Assembly (NCBI GenBank): GCA_964247385.1
Contig: CAXTUB010000011.1
Location: forward strand, 1 to 64,000
Reading direction: 5' to 3'
Source: TMP-86 sp964247385
Lineage (GTDB): Bacteria > Pseudomonadota > Gammaproteobacteria > Steroidobacterales > Steroidobacteraceae
Length of the DNA stretch: 64,000 bases
Part shown: piece after piece, positions 8,836 through 17,521 of the stretch
How positions within the stretch are numbered: the stretch's first letter is position 1
Layout: each line of letters begins with the position of its first letter
Position numbers and translations under genes: made by a program
The notes under the pieces: generated by a model
What the model saw: only the letters and a program-made list of their open reading frames with translations
Database searches by the model: none
Told to the model about the DNA's origin: nothing

Positions 8836-9624
8836 GGCGCGAGAATCGCGGCGATCGTCGAGTACGACGGCACCGGTTACGCAGGCTGGCAAGCGCAGGC
8901 TCACGCGCCTTCGATTCAGCAAGCACTGGAAGCGGCGCTGTCCCGGTTGGCAGGCCATGCGGTGAGCGCAGTTTGCGCGGGACGCACCGATGCCGGTGTG
9001 CACGCAGCCGCGCAAGTGATTCATTTCGATTCCGAAGCCGAGCGCACGCCGCGTGCATGGGTACTCGGAACCAATACCTATTTGCCGCCGTCGATTGCGC
9101 TGAGTTGGGCCGGGGCGGTCGCTCCGGAATTCCATGCGCGTCATCGAGCATCGCGCCGCAGCTACCGTTACTACATCGTCAATCGCAGCGAGCGTCCGGC
9201 GCTCGATCGGCAGCGCGCCGCCTGGATTCACCGGCCGCTGGACGCACCCGCGCTCGATCGCGCCGCGCAAGCCTTCTTGGGAGAGCACGATTTCAGCGCT
9301 TTCAGATCGGCCGAGTGTCAATCGAAATCGCCCGTTCGCACGGTCCATTCGGTGACTTTGGAACGGGACGGCGACCTCGTATGCCTGGAAATTTGCGCGA
9401 GCGGATTCTTGCATCACATGGTGCGCAACATCGTGGGCACGCTGGTGCAATGTGCGGGCCTTGAAGATGCGTCAGCGAAGTTGGCTGAGATTCTCGCCAG
9501 CGGCGATCGGCGCCGCGCGGGACCCACCGCCCCGCCGCATGGTCTGTATTTCTGGCGCGCCGACTATGCGGCGCATTTCGGTCTTCCAGTCAAGCACGCC
9601 GCCGCGCCGTTCGTTGGTCTATGA
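8833..9624 (+). CDS. truA: tRNA pseudouridine(38-40) synthase TruA, apparently without a standard start codon
   Basis: TruA isomerises uridines 38-40 in the anticodon stem-loop of many tRNAs. The conserved N-terminal block (RIAAIVEYDGTGYAGWQAQ) is present, as are the catalytic aspartate in CAGRTDAGVHA (residue 53 from the proposed start), the RRSYRYYI block and HHMVRNIVGTL. From the proposed ATC the product is 263 residues, normal for the family. The first ordinary start codon in frame is a TTG at 8947, which would delete the EYDG block and much of the first fold domain. I therefore place the start at ATC 8833, seven bases after the fimV stop, where coupling to fimV translation could help. 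A base error removing an ATG is the main alternative. Confidence 0.85.
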   Translation: MGARIAAIVEYDGTGYAGWQAQAHAPSIQQALEAALSRLAGHAVSAVCAGRTDAGVHAAAQVIHFDSEAERTPRAWVLGTNTYLPPSIALSWAGAVAPEFHARHRASRRSYRYYIVNRSERPALDRQRAAWIHRPLDAPALDRAAQAFLGEHDFSAFRSAECQSKSPVRTVHSVTLERDGDLVCLEICASGFLHHMVRNIVGTLVQCAGLEDASAKLAEILASGDRRRAGPTAPPHGLYFWRADYAAHFGLPVKHAAAPFVGL

Positions 9625-9654
9625 TCGATTGATGAAACACGGCGCGAGCTCGTC

Positions 9655-10524
9655 ATGACTTGGTTCGAACGCATCCGGCCATCGCGCATCAAGACCGAGC
9701 GCCGCACGCGGTCGGTGCCCGAAGGGCTGTGGACCAAGTGCCCGGCGTGCGATGCCGTGCTCTACCGCGCGGAAATCGAGCGCAATTTGAATGTCTGTCC
9801 CAAATGCAGTCATCACATGCGCATTGGCGCACGCGAGCGGCTGATGAAATTCTTCGATGCTGGGTCGACCACCGAGTTGGCCAAGTCGATCGAGCCCGAA
9901 GATCCGCTGCGCTTCAAGGATACGAAGCGCTATCGAGATCGATTGGCGCAGACTCAAAAGCTCACCGGCGAGCGCGATGCGCTCATCGTCATGGCGGGCC
10001 GGCTCGCCGGCATCGACGTCGTCGCATGCGCATTTGAATTTCAGTTTCTGGGCGGCTCGATGGGCTCGGTGGTCGGAGAAAAGTTCACGCGCGCGGTCGA
10101 CTATTGCGTCGAGCACCGCATGCCGCTCGTGTGTTTTTCCGCAAGCGGCGGTGCGCGCATGCAAGAGGCGCTGTATTCGCTCCTGCAGATGGCGAAAACC
10201 AGCGCCGCCTTGCAGCGGCTGTGCGAGGCCCGCCTGCCGTTCATTTCCGTGCTGACCGATCCCACCACGGGCGGCGTCTCGGCCAGTCTCGCCATGCTGG
10301 GTGATGTCAACCTGGCAGAGCCCAAGGCGCTGATTGGATTTGCCGGGCCTCGCGTCATTCAGCAGACCGTGCGCGAAACGCTGCCCGAAGGCTTTCAACG
10401 CAGCGAATTCCTGCTGCAGCACGGTGCGCTCGACATGATCGTGGATCGGCGCGAGATGCGTGATCGCGTCGGCTCGCTGCTGCGTTTGCTCACAGGCAAG
10501 GAACCGGCCACCGCAGCCGTTTGA
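9655..10524 (+). CDS. accD: Acetyl-CoA carboxylase carboxyltransferase subunit beta
   Basis: AccD pairs with AccA to transfer carboxyl from biotin to acetyl-CoA, the first committed step of fatty acid synthesis in the cytoplasm. The N-terminal four-cysteine zinc ribbon is complete at residues 29, 32, 48 and 51 (CPAC and CPKC). The carboxyltransferase core follows with FSASGGARMQEAL and the TDPTTGGVSASLAMLGD block. The length of 289 residues is typical. It sits 30 bases after truA and 15 bases before folC in the conserved truA-accD-folC order; accA is elsewhere. Confidence 0.97.
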   Translation: MTWFERIRPSRIKTERRTRSVPEGLWTKCPACDAVLYRAEIERNLNVCPKCSHHMRIGARERLMKFFDAGSTTELAKSIEPEDPLRFKDTKRYRDRLAQTQKLTGERDALIVMAGRLAGIDVVACAFEFQFLGGSMGSVVGEKFTRAVDYCVEHRMPLVCFSASGGARMQEALYSLLQMAKTSAALQRLCEARLPFISVLTDPTTGGVSASLAMLGDVNLAEPKALIGFAGPRVIQQTVRETLPEGFQRSEFLLQHGALDMIVDRREMRDRVGSLLRLLTGKEPATAAV

Positions 10525-10539
10525 AGTCGAGTTGACCTC

Positions 10540-11856
10540 ATGAGCACGCGCCCGCGCACTCTCGCTGAGTGGCTGAGCCATCAAGAGCGCGTGCATTCCC
10601 GGTCCATCGACTTGGGTCTCGAGCGCATTCGCTGCGTGCTCACGCGGCTGCAATGGAGAGCGCCCCCCGCGCCCGTGATTACGATCGCCGGCACCAATGG
10701 CAAGGGCTCGGTGGCGTCGTATTGCGATGCCATCTTGCGCGCCGCACACCGCAAGGTGGGCCTGTTCACATCGCCCCATCTCGTGGACTATCGCGAGCGG
10801 ATCCGCATCGACGGCGAGTGCGTCGAAGCCGATGCGCTCTGCGCTGCGTTTGAGCGCATCGAGGCGGCGCGCGGCGACGTCGGCATCACATTCTTCGAAT
10901 ACAGCACGCTCGCCGCGCTCTTGTTGTTCTCTGACGCCTGCGTCGACGCCTACGTGTTGGAGGTCGGACTCGGCGGCCGGCTGGATGCCGTCAACGCCAT
11001 CGACGCCGATGTGGGGGTCGTGGTCAGCATCGGCTTGGATCATCAGGAATATCTGGGCTCGAGTCTCAACAGTATCGGCCGCGAAAAAGCGGGAATTTTT
11101 CGCCGTGGAAAGGCGGCGGTGCTCGGCAGTACGCACATGCCCGCATCGGTCGAGCAAACCGCCATCGCAACGGGCGCGCGACTCGTGCGGCTCGGGCAGG
11201 AATTTTCGCACCGCGCGAATGCATCGGGCGAGTGGGCCTACCGCGGACCCGCCTGGCAGCTCGATGAGCTGCCGCCTCCCGCGCTGTTTGGACGCGCGCA
11301 ATACGACAATGCCGCGACCGCGTTGGCCGCGCTCGAAGCTGCGTCCGAGCCCCTCATCGAAGCGCGCGCCGTGCGCAAAGGCTTGGCGGAGGTGAGCTTG
11401 CCCGCGCGGTTCGAGCGGCTCGAGACGACCGCCGAGGATCCGGCCTGGATCGTCGACGTGGCGCATAACGCGGCCGCCGCTTCGGTGCTTGCGCGTAATC
11501 TGCAATCGACTCGCATACGCGGCCGCACGCTCGCGATTTTCGGCGCCTTGCTGGACAAGGATGCGCGCGGCATCGCGATGCAGGTTGCGCCGTGTGCGGA
11601 TGCGTGGTTTTTGTGCGCAACGCCTTCCGAGCGCGGCTGTTCGGCGCAAGCACTGCTGGCGCGAATTGCCGATGTCATCGGCGCGGCGACTTTGTGTGAT
11701 TCGCTCGATGAAGCGTGCGCTCGAGCGCTGGCGGCCGCTCATGCTCGAGATCGTATCGTGATCTTCGGCTCGTTTCTCATCGCGGGACCGGCGCTCGAGT
11801 GGATCCGTGCGCGCAAGCTCGCATCGCGCGCGGTGGATTCGTCAGTGCGCCGGTGA
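10540..11856 (+). CDS. folC: Bifunctional folylpolyglutamate/dihydrofolate synthase
   Basis: FolC adds glutamate to dihydropteroate and extends polyglutamate tails on folates. It is a Mur-ligase-family ATP enzyme. The P-loop is at residues 51-57 (GTNGKGS). Downstream are the SPHLVDYRERI block, the EVGLGGRLDAVNAID block and the Mur-ligase C-terminal domain starting near WIVDVAHNAAAA, which also holds the DKD segment. The length of 438 residues is typical. It follows accD by 15 bases and precedes a SPOR-domain gene, as in most gammaproteobacteria. Confidence 0.96.
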   Translation: MSTRPRTLAEWLSHQERVHSRSIDLGLERIRCVLTRLQWRAPPAPVITIAGTNGKGSVASYCDAILRAAHRKVGLFTSPHLVDYRERIRIDGECVEADALCAAFERIEAARGDVGITFFEYSTLAALLLFSDACVDAYVLEVGLGGRLDAVNAIDADVGVVVSIGLDHQEYLGSSLNSIGREKAGIFRRGKAAVLGSTHMPASVEQTAIATGARLVRLGQEFSHRANASGEWAYRGPAWQLDELPPPALFGRAQYDNAATALAALEAASEPLIEARAVRKGLAEVSLPARFERLETTAEDPAWIVDVAHNAAAASVLARNLQSTRIRGRTLAIFGALLDKDARGIAMQVAPCADAWFLCATPSERGCSAQALLARIADVIGAATLCDSLDEACARALAAAHARDRIVIFGSFLIAGPALEWIRARKLASRAVDSSVRR

Positions 11857-11902
11857 TTGGCGCGGCATAATGCCGTTCCGAGCTGGCGGAGTGCAATGAA
11901 TC

Positions 11903-12619
11903 GTGGATCGCGCGTTGAAAGAGCGGCTGCTGGGAGCTTCGATCTTGATCGTGATCGCTGTGCTCGTCATCCCGGAGTTTTTGTCTGGACCCTCCAAGCG
12001 CGGCGTTGCGCGCGGAGCGGTTTCATTGAGCTCGATTGCTCCCACGCCCTCCAATACCGTGGCGCCGCTCAAGACCTACACCGTTGATCTGAATCGCAGG
12101 GCCGCATCGCTCACGGCGCCCGGCGAGTCGAGTGCATCGCAGGATACAAGAGCAGACGAAGGCGCGAATCCTCCGCAAGTCGAACGCGTTCCCGCAGAGC
12201 ACCCGGCGGAGCGTGCAGCGGAGCAGGAGAACCCGGCGGCCATGACGGCCCTTGCCGGAGCGTCCGAGGAAGCGGCGCGCGCTGCTGCGCCGACCATAGC
12301 GGCTCCCTCGGCCTCAGCTCCACCGGCCGCTGCGCCGCCGCCTGACAAGCTGCGCGCTTCCGACCTTGCGCACGCGGCCGATGCGCCGCGTGCAGCAGCG
12401 GGTAGCGGCTGGTTGATTCAACTCGGCAGCTTTGCGAGCGGCCGGAATGCGGATCGGTTGGTGCGCGATGTGCGCCGCGCGGGAGTTCATGCCTATGTGG
12501 TCAAGCAAGGCTCACAAAGGCGCGTCCGTGCAGGCCCATTCGCCGATCGGGCGGCGGCCGATGCGGCGGCCGCGAAGCTGCGTGCACAGGGCCGAAGCGT
12601 CAGCATCATTTCGCCGTAA
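11903..12619 (+). CDS. SPOR-domain inner-membrane protein (DedD-like)
   Basis: DedD-like proteins are single-pass inner-membrane proteins that bind denuded peptidoglycan at the division septum through a SPOR domain. The 238 residues show a short cytoplasmic N-terminus, one membrane helix at about 9-28 (LLGASILIVIAVLVIPEFL), and a low-complexity Ala/Pro/Glu linker. A C-terminal SPOR domain of about 75 residues begins GSGWLIQLGSFASGRNADRL. The GTG at 11903 is the start that places the charged MDRALKERLLG segment before the helix. Its position between folC and cvpA is the classic dedD position. Confidence 0.9.
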   Translation: MDRALKERLLGASILIVIAVLVIPEFLSGPSKRGVARGAVSLSSIAPTPSNTVAPLKTYTVDLNRRAASLTAPGESSASQDTRADEGANPPQVERVPAEHPAERAAEQENPAAMTALAGASEEAARAAAPTIAAPSASAPPAAAPPPDKLRASDLAHAADAPRAAAGSGWLIQLGSFASGRNADRLVRDVRRAGVHAYVVKQGSQRRVRAGPFADRAAADAAAAKLRAQGRSVSIISP

Positions 12620-12706
12620 TTGAAAAGCATTTATGTCTTGCGACCGTGAAACCGCGGCCGACCTTTCATAGAATGGCGGCGCGCCGTGAGGTGGCGCGAA
12701 GGGCTC

Positions 12707-12721
12707 GGAGGCAAGCATTTG
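12707..12721 (+). promoter_or_regulatory. Shine-Dalgarno and TTG start deciding the cvpA N-terminus
   Basis: GGAGG at 12707-12711 lies seven bases before TTG (12719-12721). This marks TTG as the start and makes the upstream in-frame ATG at 12686 unlikely. Confidence 0.65.
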
Positions 12722-13234
12722 ACATTGGCCGATTTCTTGATCGTGCTCGTTGTCGTGGCATCGACCGCCATCGGTTTTTTCCGCGGTTTCATTCGCGAGG
12801 CGGTCGCGCTGGTTTTTTGGGTGGCTTCCATCTGGGCGGCATGGCAATTCGGGCCCCTCGTCGAGCCGCACCTCGGAGGGCTGTTGGCGGGCGGGGCGGT
12901 CCGCCCGTGGGTTGCGCGCATCATCGTGCTCATTGGTCTCGTCGTGATTGGCGCCCTCATCGGCACTCTTCTGCAATATGTGCTTCGGGGCCTGGGTTTT
13001 GGCTTGTTGGATCGCCTCATCGGCCTCATGTTCGGATTCATGCGCGGGCTGGTGTTGGTGGGCTTGGCAGTCATTGGCGGTGAGCTTTTGCATTTGAATG
13101 CCGAGAGTTGGTGGGATGAGTCGCGTCTCATTCCCTACGGCGAAACCGTGGGTGATTGGCTGCGGGCCATGGTGGGCGAGCATGGCGACCCCTGGTCGCG
13201 GCTCGAGCGCCTCACCGGTGTGAAAGTGCGATAG
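12719..13234 (+). CDS. cvpA: CvpA family inner-membrane protein
   Basis: CvpA is a small polytopic membrane protein first linked to colicin V production and more recently to envelope stress and bile tolerance; its biochemical role is unsettled. The 171-residue product has the family N-terminus (LADFLIVLVVVASTAIGFFRGFIREA) and about four hydrophobic helices ending in a short soluble tail. A TTG start with a strong GGAGG seven bases upstream fixes the N-terminus. It lies ten bases before purF, the standard and probably co-transcribed pair. Confidence 0.92.
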   Translation: MTLADFLIVLVVVASTAIGFFRGFIREAVALVFWVASIWAAWQFGPLVEPHLGGLLAGGAVRPWVARIIVLIGLVVIGALIGTLLQYVLRGLGFGLLDRLIGLMFGFMRGLVLVGLAVIGGELLHLNAESWWDESRLIPYGETVGDWLRAMVGEHGDPWSRLERLTGVKVR

Positions 13235-13244
13235 AGGGCGGAAT

Positions 13245-14768
13245 ATGTGCGGAATCGTTGGAATGATCGGTACCAGCGCTGTCAATCAGCGCCTGTACGA
13301 TGCCCTGACTGTGTTGCAGCATCGAGGCCAGGATGCCGCCGGCATCGTGACTTCCGCCGACGGCGAGCTCTTCATGCGCAAGGACTCGGGTCTGGTGCGC
13401 GATGTGTTTCAGCAAAAGCACATGCTGCGTCTCAAGGGCAACATGGGCATCGGCCATGTGCGCTATCCCACTGCGGGCTGCGACAGCGCGCACGAAGCGC
13501 AACCTTTCTACGTGAACTCTCCTTATGGCATCTGTCTTGCGCACAACGGCAATCTGACCAACGCACGCGAGCTGTCCGAGGTGATGATTCTCGAGGATCG
13601 GCGTCATCTCAACACAGGCTCCGATTCCGAGGTGTTGTTGAACGTGTTGGCATCGGAGCTGCAACGTGCGGGCACGCCCCGCGTGACGCCTGCCGATGTG
13701 TTTTCCGCGGTACAGGCCGTGCATCGGCGCTGCCGCGGCGGCTACGCGGTCGTGGCCATGATCATCGGGCACGGCGTCGTGGGGTTTCGTGATCCCCATG
13801 GCATCCGACCGCTCGTTCTCGGGAGCCGCGAAACGCCCAACGGGACCGAATGGATGTTGGCTTCGGAGAGCGTGGCGCTCGATATGCTCGGCTTCGCGCT
13901 GTCGCGCGACGTCGCTCCGGGCGAAGCGGTGTTCATCGACGAGCAGGGCCGCATGCACGCCAACCGGAGCACCGCCTCTGCCTTGCACACGCCGTGTATT
14001 TTCGAATACGTGTATTTCGCGCGCCCCGACTCCATCATCGACCGCATTTCGGTGTACAAAGCGCGGTTGCGCATGGGTGAGCGGCTCGCCGAGAAAATCA
14101 AACGCGAGCGGCCGGATCATGACATCGACGTCGTGATTCCGATTCCCGACACCAGCCGCACCAGCGCCGTGCAAGTCGCGCAGATCCTGGGCGTGAAATA
14201 TCGCGAAGGTTTCATCAAGAACCGCTATATCGGCCGCACGTTCATCATGCCGGGCCAGGAGCAGCGCGCGAAATCAGTTCGCAGCAAGCTGAATGCCATC
14301 GACTTGGAATTTCGCGGCAAGAACGTATTGCTGGTGGACGATTCCATCGTGCGCGGTACGACTTCGGCGCAAATCATCGAGATGGCGCGCGAGGCGGGAG
14401 CGCGCAAAGTCTATTTCGCTTCGGCCGCGCCGCCGGTGCGCTATCCAAACGTCTACGGCATCGACATGCCTTCGACTTCGGAGTTGGTCGCGGCCGGCAG
14501 ATCGGATGATGAGGTGACGCGCCTCATCGGCGCGGATTGGCTCGTATATCAAGACTTGAAGGATTTGGTGGCGGCCGTGCGCCACGACAACGCGAGAATT
14601 TCGGAATTCGACACGTCGTGTTTTTCCGGCGAGTACATCACGGGCGATGTGACACCCGATTACCTGGGCCGCTTGCAGCGCGAGCGCTCGGATAGCGCCA
14701 GGCAAGAGCGGCGGGATTTGCCGCGCGGCGCCGTGCCGCGCGGGCCTCGGGTGCAACTGGTGTCGTGA
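13245..14768 (+). CDS. purF: Amidophosphoribosyltransferase
   Basis: PurF makes 5-phosphoribosylamine from PRPP and glutamine, the first step of de novo purine synthesis. Cys2, exposed after methionine removal (MCGIVGMIG), is the class II glutaminase nucleophile, as in enzymes without a propeptide. The phosphoribosyltransferase PRPP loop lies near residues 359-375 (LLVDDSIVRGTTSAQI). The length of 507 residues is standard. GAGGGCGG immediately upstream is a good ribosome binding site. It ends the conserved fimV-purF block; the next gene is not the metZ seen in pseudomonads. Confidence 0.97.
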   Translation: MCGIVGMIGTSAVNQRLYDALTVLQHRGQDAAGIVTSADGELFMRKDSGLVRDVFQQKHMLRLKGNMGIGHVRYPTAGCDSAHEAQPFYVNSPYGICLAHNGNLTNARELSEVMILEDRRHLNTGSDSEVLLNVLASELQRAGTPRVTPADVFSAVQAVHRRCRGGYAVVAMIIGHGVVGFRDPHGIRPLVLGSRETPNGTEWMLASESVALDMLGFALSRDVAPGEAVFIDEQGRMHANRSTASALHTPCIFEYVYFARPDSIIDRISVYKARLRMGERLAEKIKRERPDHDIDVVIPIPDTSRTSAVQVAQILGVKYREGFIKNRYIGRTFIMPGQEQRAKSVRSKLNAIDLEFRGKNVLLVDDSIVRGTTSAQIIEMAREAGARKVYFASAAPPVRYPNVYGIDMPSTSELVAAGRSDDEVTRLIGADWLVYQDLKDLVAAVRHDNARISEFDTSCFSGEYITGDVTPDYLGRLQRERSDSARQERRDLPRGAVPRGPRVQLVS

Positions 14769-14802
14769 TCCGAAAAATCCCATTCCGCGCGATACGCATG
14801 CC

Positions 14803-16047
14803 GTGAGCCTGCGTTTTCTGGCGATCGCCGTCGACGCCGAACAACGCACACTGATCAAGAAGCATGTCGAGATCGAGTGGCCGGACGCGCTCGTCGTCGA
14901 TTTCAAGCTGGATGAGGAGCCGCCGCTGCCCTCGGGGTTTGCCGCGGCCGGCTATGACGCGGTGGTTCTGGTGGCTGATGCGGGGCGGCATCACGCGCGC
15001 ATCGAAAAGCTCGCCGCGGAGTACCGGGGACGCGACGAATTTGCGCCGCTCATCATGGTGGTCCTCGAAGATGCGGACGGGCAGAGCGCGGCAAGCGATG
15101 GGGTGCGCCGCTTGTTCGGACGGAAAGTGGACCACGCCGCCCTCATCGATGCATTGCGCGCCGCGGCCAAGGAGCATCAAATCGTCCTGTCGAACATCCG
15201 CTCCAGCGCCTCGTTCGAGCAACGCTATCAATTCGGCAATTTGTCCATCCGCGGGCATCGCTGCTTGACCAAATTGGGAGCGGGCGGCACGTGCACCGTG
15301 TATCTGGCGGAGAGCGAGCGGGCGGGATCGGTGGTGGTGCTGAAAGTCTTCAGTCAAGTGCCGGATGTCTCGGAGCGCATCATCGGCTTCGATCGCTTCC
15401 TGCAGGAATATGAGATCGTCGCGAAGCTGAAGCACGAGAATATCGTGCGCATCTTCGATCTGGGCGTGGGCGACGATCACGCATACATCGCCATGGAGCA
15501 TTTTGCAGCGGGGGATTTGCGCCAACGCATGAAGGCGCCAATTTCGCCGCCCACGGCGCTGTGGTATCTGGAAAAAATCGCCAGCGCGCTCCAGGCGATT
15601 CACTCCGTCGGCGTGCTGCACCGTGATCTCAAGCCCGCCAACATCATGCTGCGCGGCGATGGCTCGCCTTGTCTCATCGACTTTGGCCTTGCAAAAACGC
15701 AGACCGCGGAGACCGAGCTGACCGGCACGCGTGAAATCTTCGGCACGCCGTACTACATGAGCCCGGAGCAAGGTCATGCAGAGCCCGTGGACGAGCGCAG
15801 CGACTTGTATGCGCTCGGCGTCATGTTCTACGAGATGCTGGTCGGCAAGAAGCCGTTTCTCGGCGCATCCGCCATGGAAGTCATCTACAAGCACAAGCGT
15901 ACGGCGTTTCCCCCGTTGCCCGATGAGTTCGCGCCTTTCGATCCCATCGTCCAGCGGCTCCTCGCCAAGTCGCCGCAAGACCGTTTTCAAAGTGCGGGTG
16001 AGCTGCTCGAGCAAATCGAGCAGGCGAAGTCCACGATGGCCTCCTGA
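14803..16047 (+). CDS. Soluble Ser/Thr protein kinase with a degenerate receiver-like N-terminus
   Basis: A complete Hanks-type kinase occupies roughly residues 145-410. It has a glycine loop (KLGAGGTCTVYLAE), the ATP lysine K181 (VVVLKVF), the catalytic loop H273RDLKPAN, the metal loop D293FGLAK and the activation segment GTPYYMSPEQG. The first 130 residues resemble a response-regulator fold (FLAIAVD, then YDAVVLVADAG, then LFGRKVDHAALIDAL). They lack the usual acidic pair, so it is probably a pseudo-receiver. No membrane helix is present, unlike the PknB group, so it should be cytoplasmic. The GTG start lies 34 bases after purF. Substrates are unknown; miaE follows on the same strand. Confidence 0.88.
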   Translation: MSLRFLAIAVDAEQRTLIKKHVEIEWPDALVVDFKLDEEPPLPSGFAAAGYDAVVLVADAGRHHARIEKLAAEYRGRDEFAPLIMVVLEDADGQSAASDGVRRLFGRKVDHAALIDALRAAAKEHQIVLSNIRSSASFEQRYQFGNLSIRGHRCLTKLGAGGTCTVYLAESERAGSVVVLKVFSQVPDVSERIIGFDRFLQEYEIVAKLKHENIVRIFDLGVGDDHAYIAMEHFAAGDLRQRMKAPISPPTALWYLEKIASALQAIHSVGVLHRDLKPANIMLRGDGSPCLIDFGLAKTQTAETELTGTREIFGTPYYMSPEQGHAEPVDERSDLYALGVMFYEMLVGKKPFLGASAMEVIYKHKRTAFPPLPDEFAPFDPIVQRLLAKSPQDRFQSAGELLEQIEQAKSTMAS

Positions 16048-16136
16048 TGCATCCAACGCAGCTCGCATGACCCAAGAGGTCTCCGTGATGCGCGCAGTAG
16101 CCATCGAAGCGCCGCCGGCTGCCCCCTTCGGGCAAG

Positions 16137-16742
16137 ATGGCGCCTGAGAATCTCCTGCAAGCGCCGACGCCGCGCGCTTGGCTCGAGCAAGCGCCGCAGC
16201 AACTCGGCGTGCTGCTCGTCGATCACGCGAATTGCGAGAAAAAAGCCGCATCGACGGCGTTGGCGCTGATGTTTGCCTATGCCGAGGATTGGCCATTGAC
16301 GAAAGCCTTGTCGCGGCTGGCGCGCGAGGAGCTCCGGCATTACGAGCAAGTGTGCGCCATCATGCAGACATTGCGCATCGAGCCGATGCGTCTATCGCCC
16401 GCACGGTATGCCCAGGCGATGCGACAGGCAGTTGCGCACGCGGAGCCCTTGCGTCAGATCGATCTGTTGATTTGTGGGGCGCTCATCGAAGCCCGCTCTT
16501 GCGAGCGCTTCGCGGCGCTGGCCGGTGTCATGCACTCACCCGCGAGGGAATTGTTCGCATCTCTCCATGCGGCCGAAGCGCGCCATCGCGGGCTGTATCT
16601 CGATCACGCGCGCCGCGCCGCCGAGCGTGCGGGCCTCGTGCTGCACACTCGCGTGTTGAGACTCGCGCAGCTCGAGGCGGAGCTCGTGTGTTCTCCTGAC
16701 CGTCAATTTAGATTTCATTCCGGCGTGCCCGCGGAAGGGTAG
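16137..16742 (+). CDS. miaE: tRNA-(ms2io6A37)-hydroxylase MiaE
   Basis: MiaE is a ferritin-like non-heme diiron monooxygenase that hydroxylates the isopentenyl group of ms2i6A37 in tRNAs reading UNN codons. The diiron ligand motifs are visible in order: DHANCEKKAAS, EELRHYEQ, IEARSCERF and EARHRGLY. The 201 residues fit the family. It lies 90 bases after the kinase gene and converges with lpxH, leaving 26 bases between the stops. Presence of this enzyme implies MiaA and MiaB elsewhere in the genome. Confidence 0.93.
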   Translation: MAPENLLQAPTPRAWLEQAPQQLGVLLVDHANCEKKAASTALALMFAYAEDWPLTKALSRLAREELRHYEQVCAIMQTLRIEPMRLSPARYAQAMRQAVAHAEPLRQIDLLICGALIEARSCERFAALAGVMHSPARELFASLHAAEARHRGLYLDHARRAAERAGLVLHTRVLRLAQLEAELVCSPDRQFRFHSGVPAEG

Positions 16743-16768
16743 AGGCACGCCACGCCGTGTCGTGCCGC

Positions 16769-17488
16769 TCATGGCAATCGAGCCAACTCGTAGCCGTCGC
16801 TCCGCCAACGAAGCACACTGCCCGCGTCGTGCCAGGCGCCGAGAACGATGCGCGTCGCGGGCCGCCCATCGAGCTCGAACTGATGAATGCCGGGCCGGTG
16901 GGTGTGGCCGTGAATCAGCAATGAGCAGCCCGCCGCGCGCATCGCAGCCTCCACGGACACTTGCGCCACATCGGCGATCTGATACTCGAGAGCGGCGGTG
17001 TGTGCCCGGCTGCCGGCCCGTGCGGCGGCGCTGAGTGCGCGGCGCCGCGTCACTGAAAGCGCCGTGAATTGCCGCTGCCATTGCGCATCGCGCACGGTTG
17101 CGCGCAGCCGCTGATAGGATCGATCGCCGCTGCATAGCGCATCGCCGTGCATGAGCAATGCTTCTTCTCCATATAGCGTCAAGACCAGCGCATCGCTCAA
17201 GATCTGCACGCGCGACTGCGCGCGGAACGCATCGCCAAACAAAAAGTCGCGATTGCCCGGCATGACGAAGCAATCGACCCCCGCTTCGTTGAGCTCGGCA
17301 AGGCTTGCGATGACTTCACGCTGCCGCTCGTCCGCCGCGTCATCGCCGATCCAGGCTTCGAACAAATCTCCGAGGATGTACAAGGCTCGAGCGCTGCGGG
17401 CCTCGCCCCGGACGAAGCGAAAAAAGCGCTCGGTTTCCGCCGGCGCCGCTGCATCCAAGTGCAGATCGGAGATGAACAGCGCGGTCAT
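16769..17488 (-). CDS. lpxH: UDP-2,3-diacylglucosamine diphosphatase LpxH
   Basis: LpxH hydrolyses UDP-2,3-diacylglucosamine to lipid X in lipid A synthesis at the cytoplasmic face of the inner membrane. The calcineurin-like metallophosphatase motifs are complete: SDLHLD, GDLFEAWIGDD, GNRDFL, HGDALC and HGHTHRP. The length of 239 residues is normal. It is 33 bases downstream of the peptidyl-prolyl isomerase on the same strand and probably co-transcribed with it, a common gammaproteobacterial pairing. Its presence shows the organism makes lipid A. Confidence 0.96.
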   Translation of the reverse strand: MTALFISDLHLDAAAPAETERFFRFVRGEARSARALYILGDLFEAWIGDDAADERQREVIASLAELNEAGVDCFVMPGNRDFLFGDAFRAQSRVQILSDALVLTLYGEEALLMHGDALCSGDRSYQRLRATVRDAQWQRQFTALSVTRRRALSAAARAGSRAHTAALEYQIADVAQVSVEAAMRAAGCSLLIHGHTHRPGIHQFELDGRPATRIVLGAWHDAGSVLRWRSDGYELARLP

Positions 17489-17521
17489 GTCGGCGCGTGG
17501 AATGCTCTTGCAATCTCGCCG

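Noticed and set aside
9619..11742. Open frame of 707 codons on the minus strand opposite accD and folC
   Set aside because: It is antisense to two clearly conserved genes, is rich in Arg, His, Gln and Ala, and resembles no family; long chance frames are common in GC-rich DNA.
14638..16296. Open frame of 552 codons on the minus strand opposite the Ser/Thr kinase
   Set aside because: The opposite strand encodes a complete kinase with all catalytic motifs. The antisense product has no recognisable domain.
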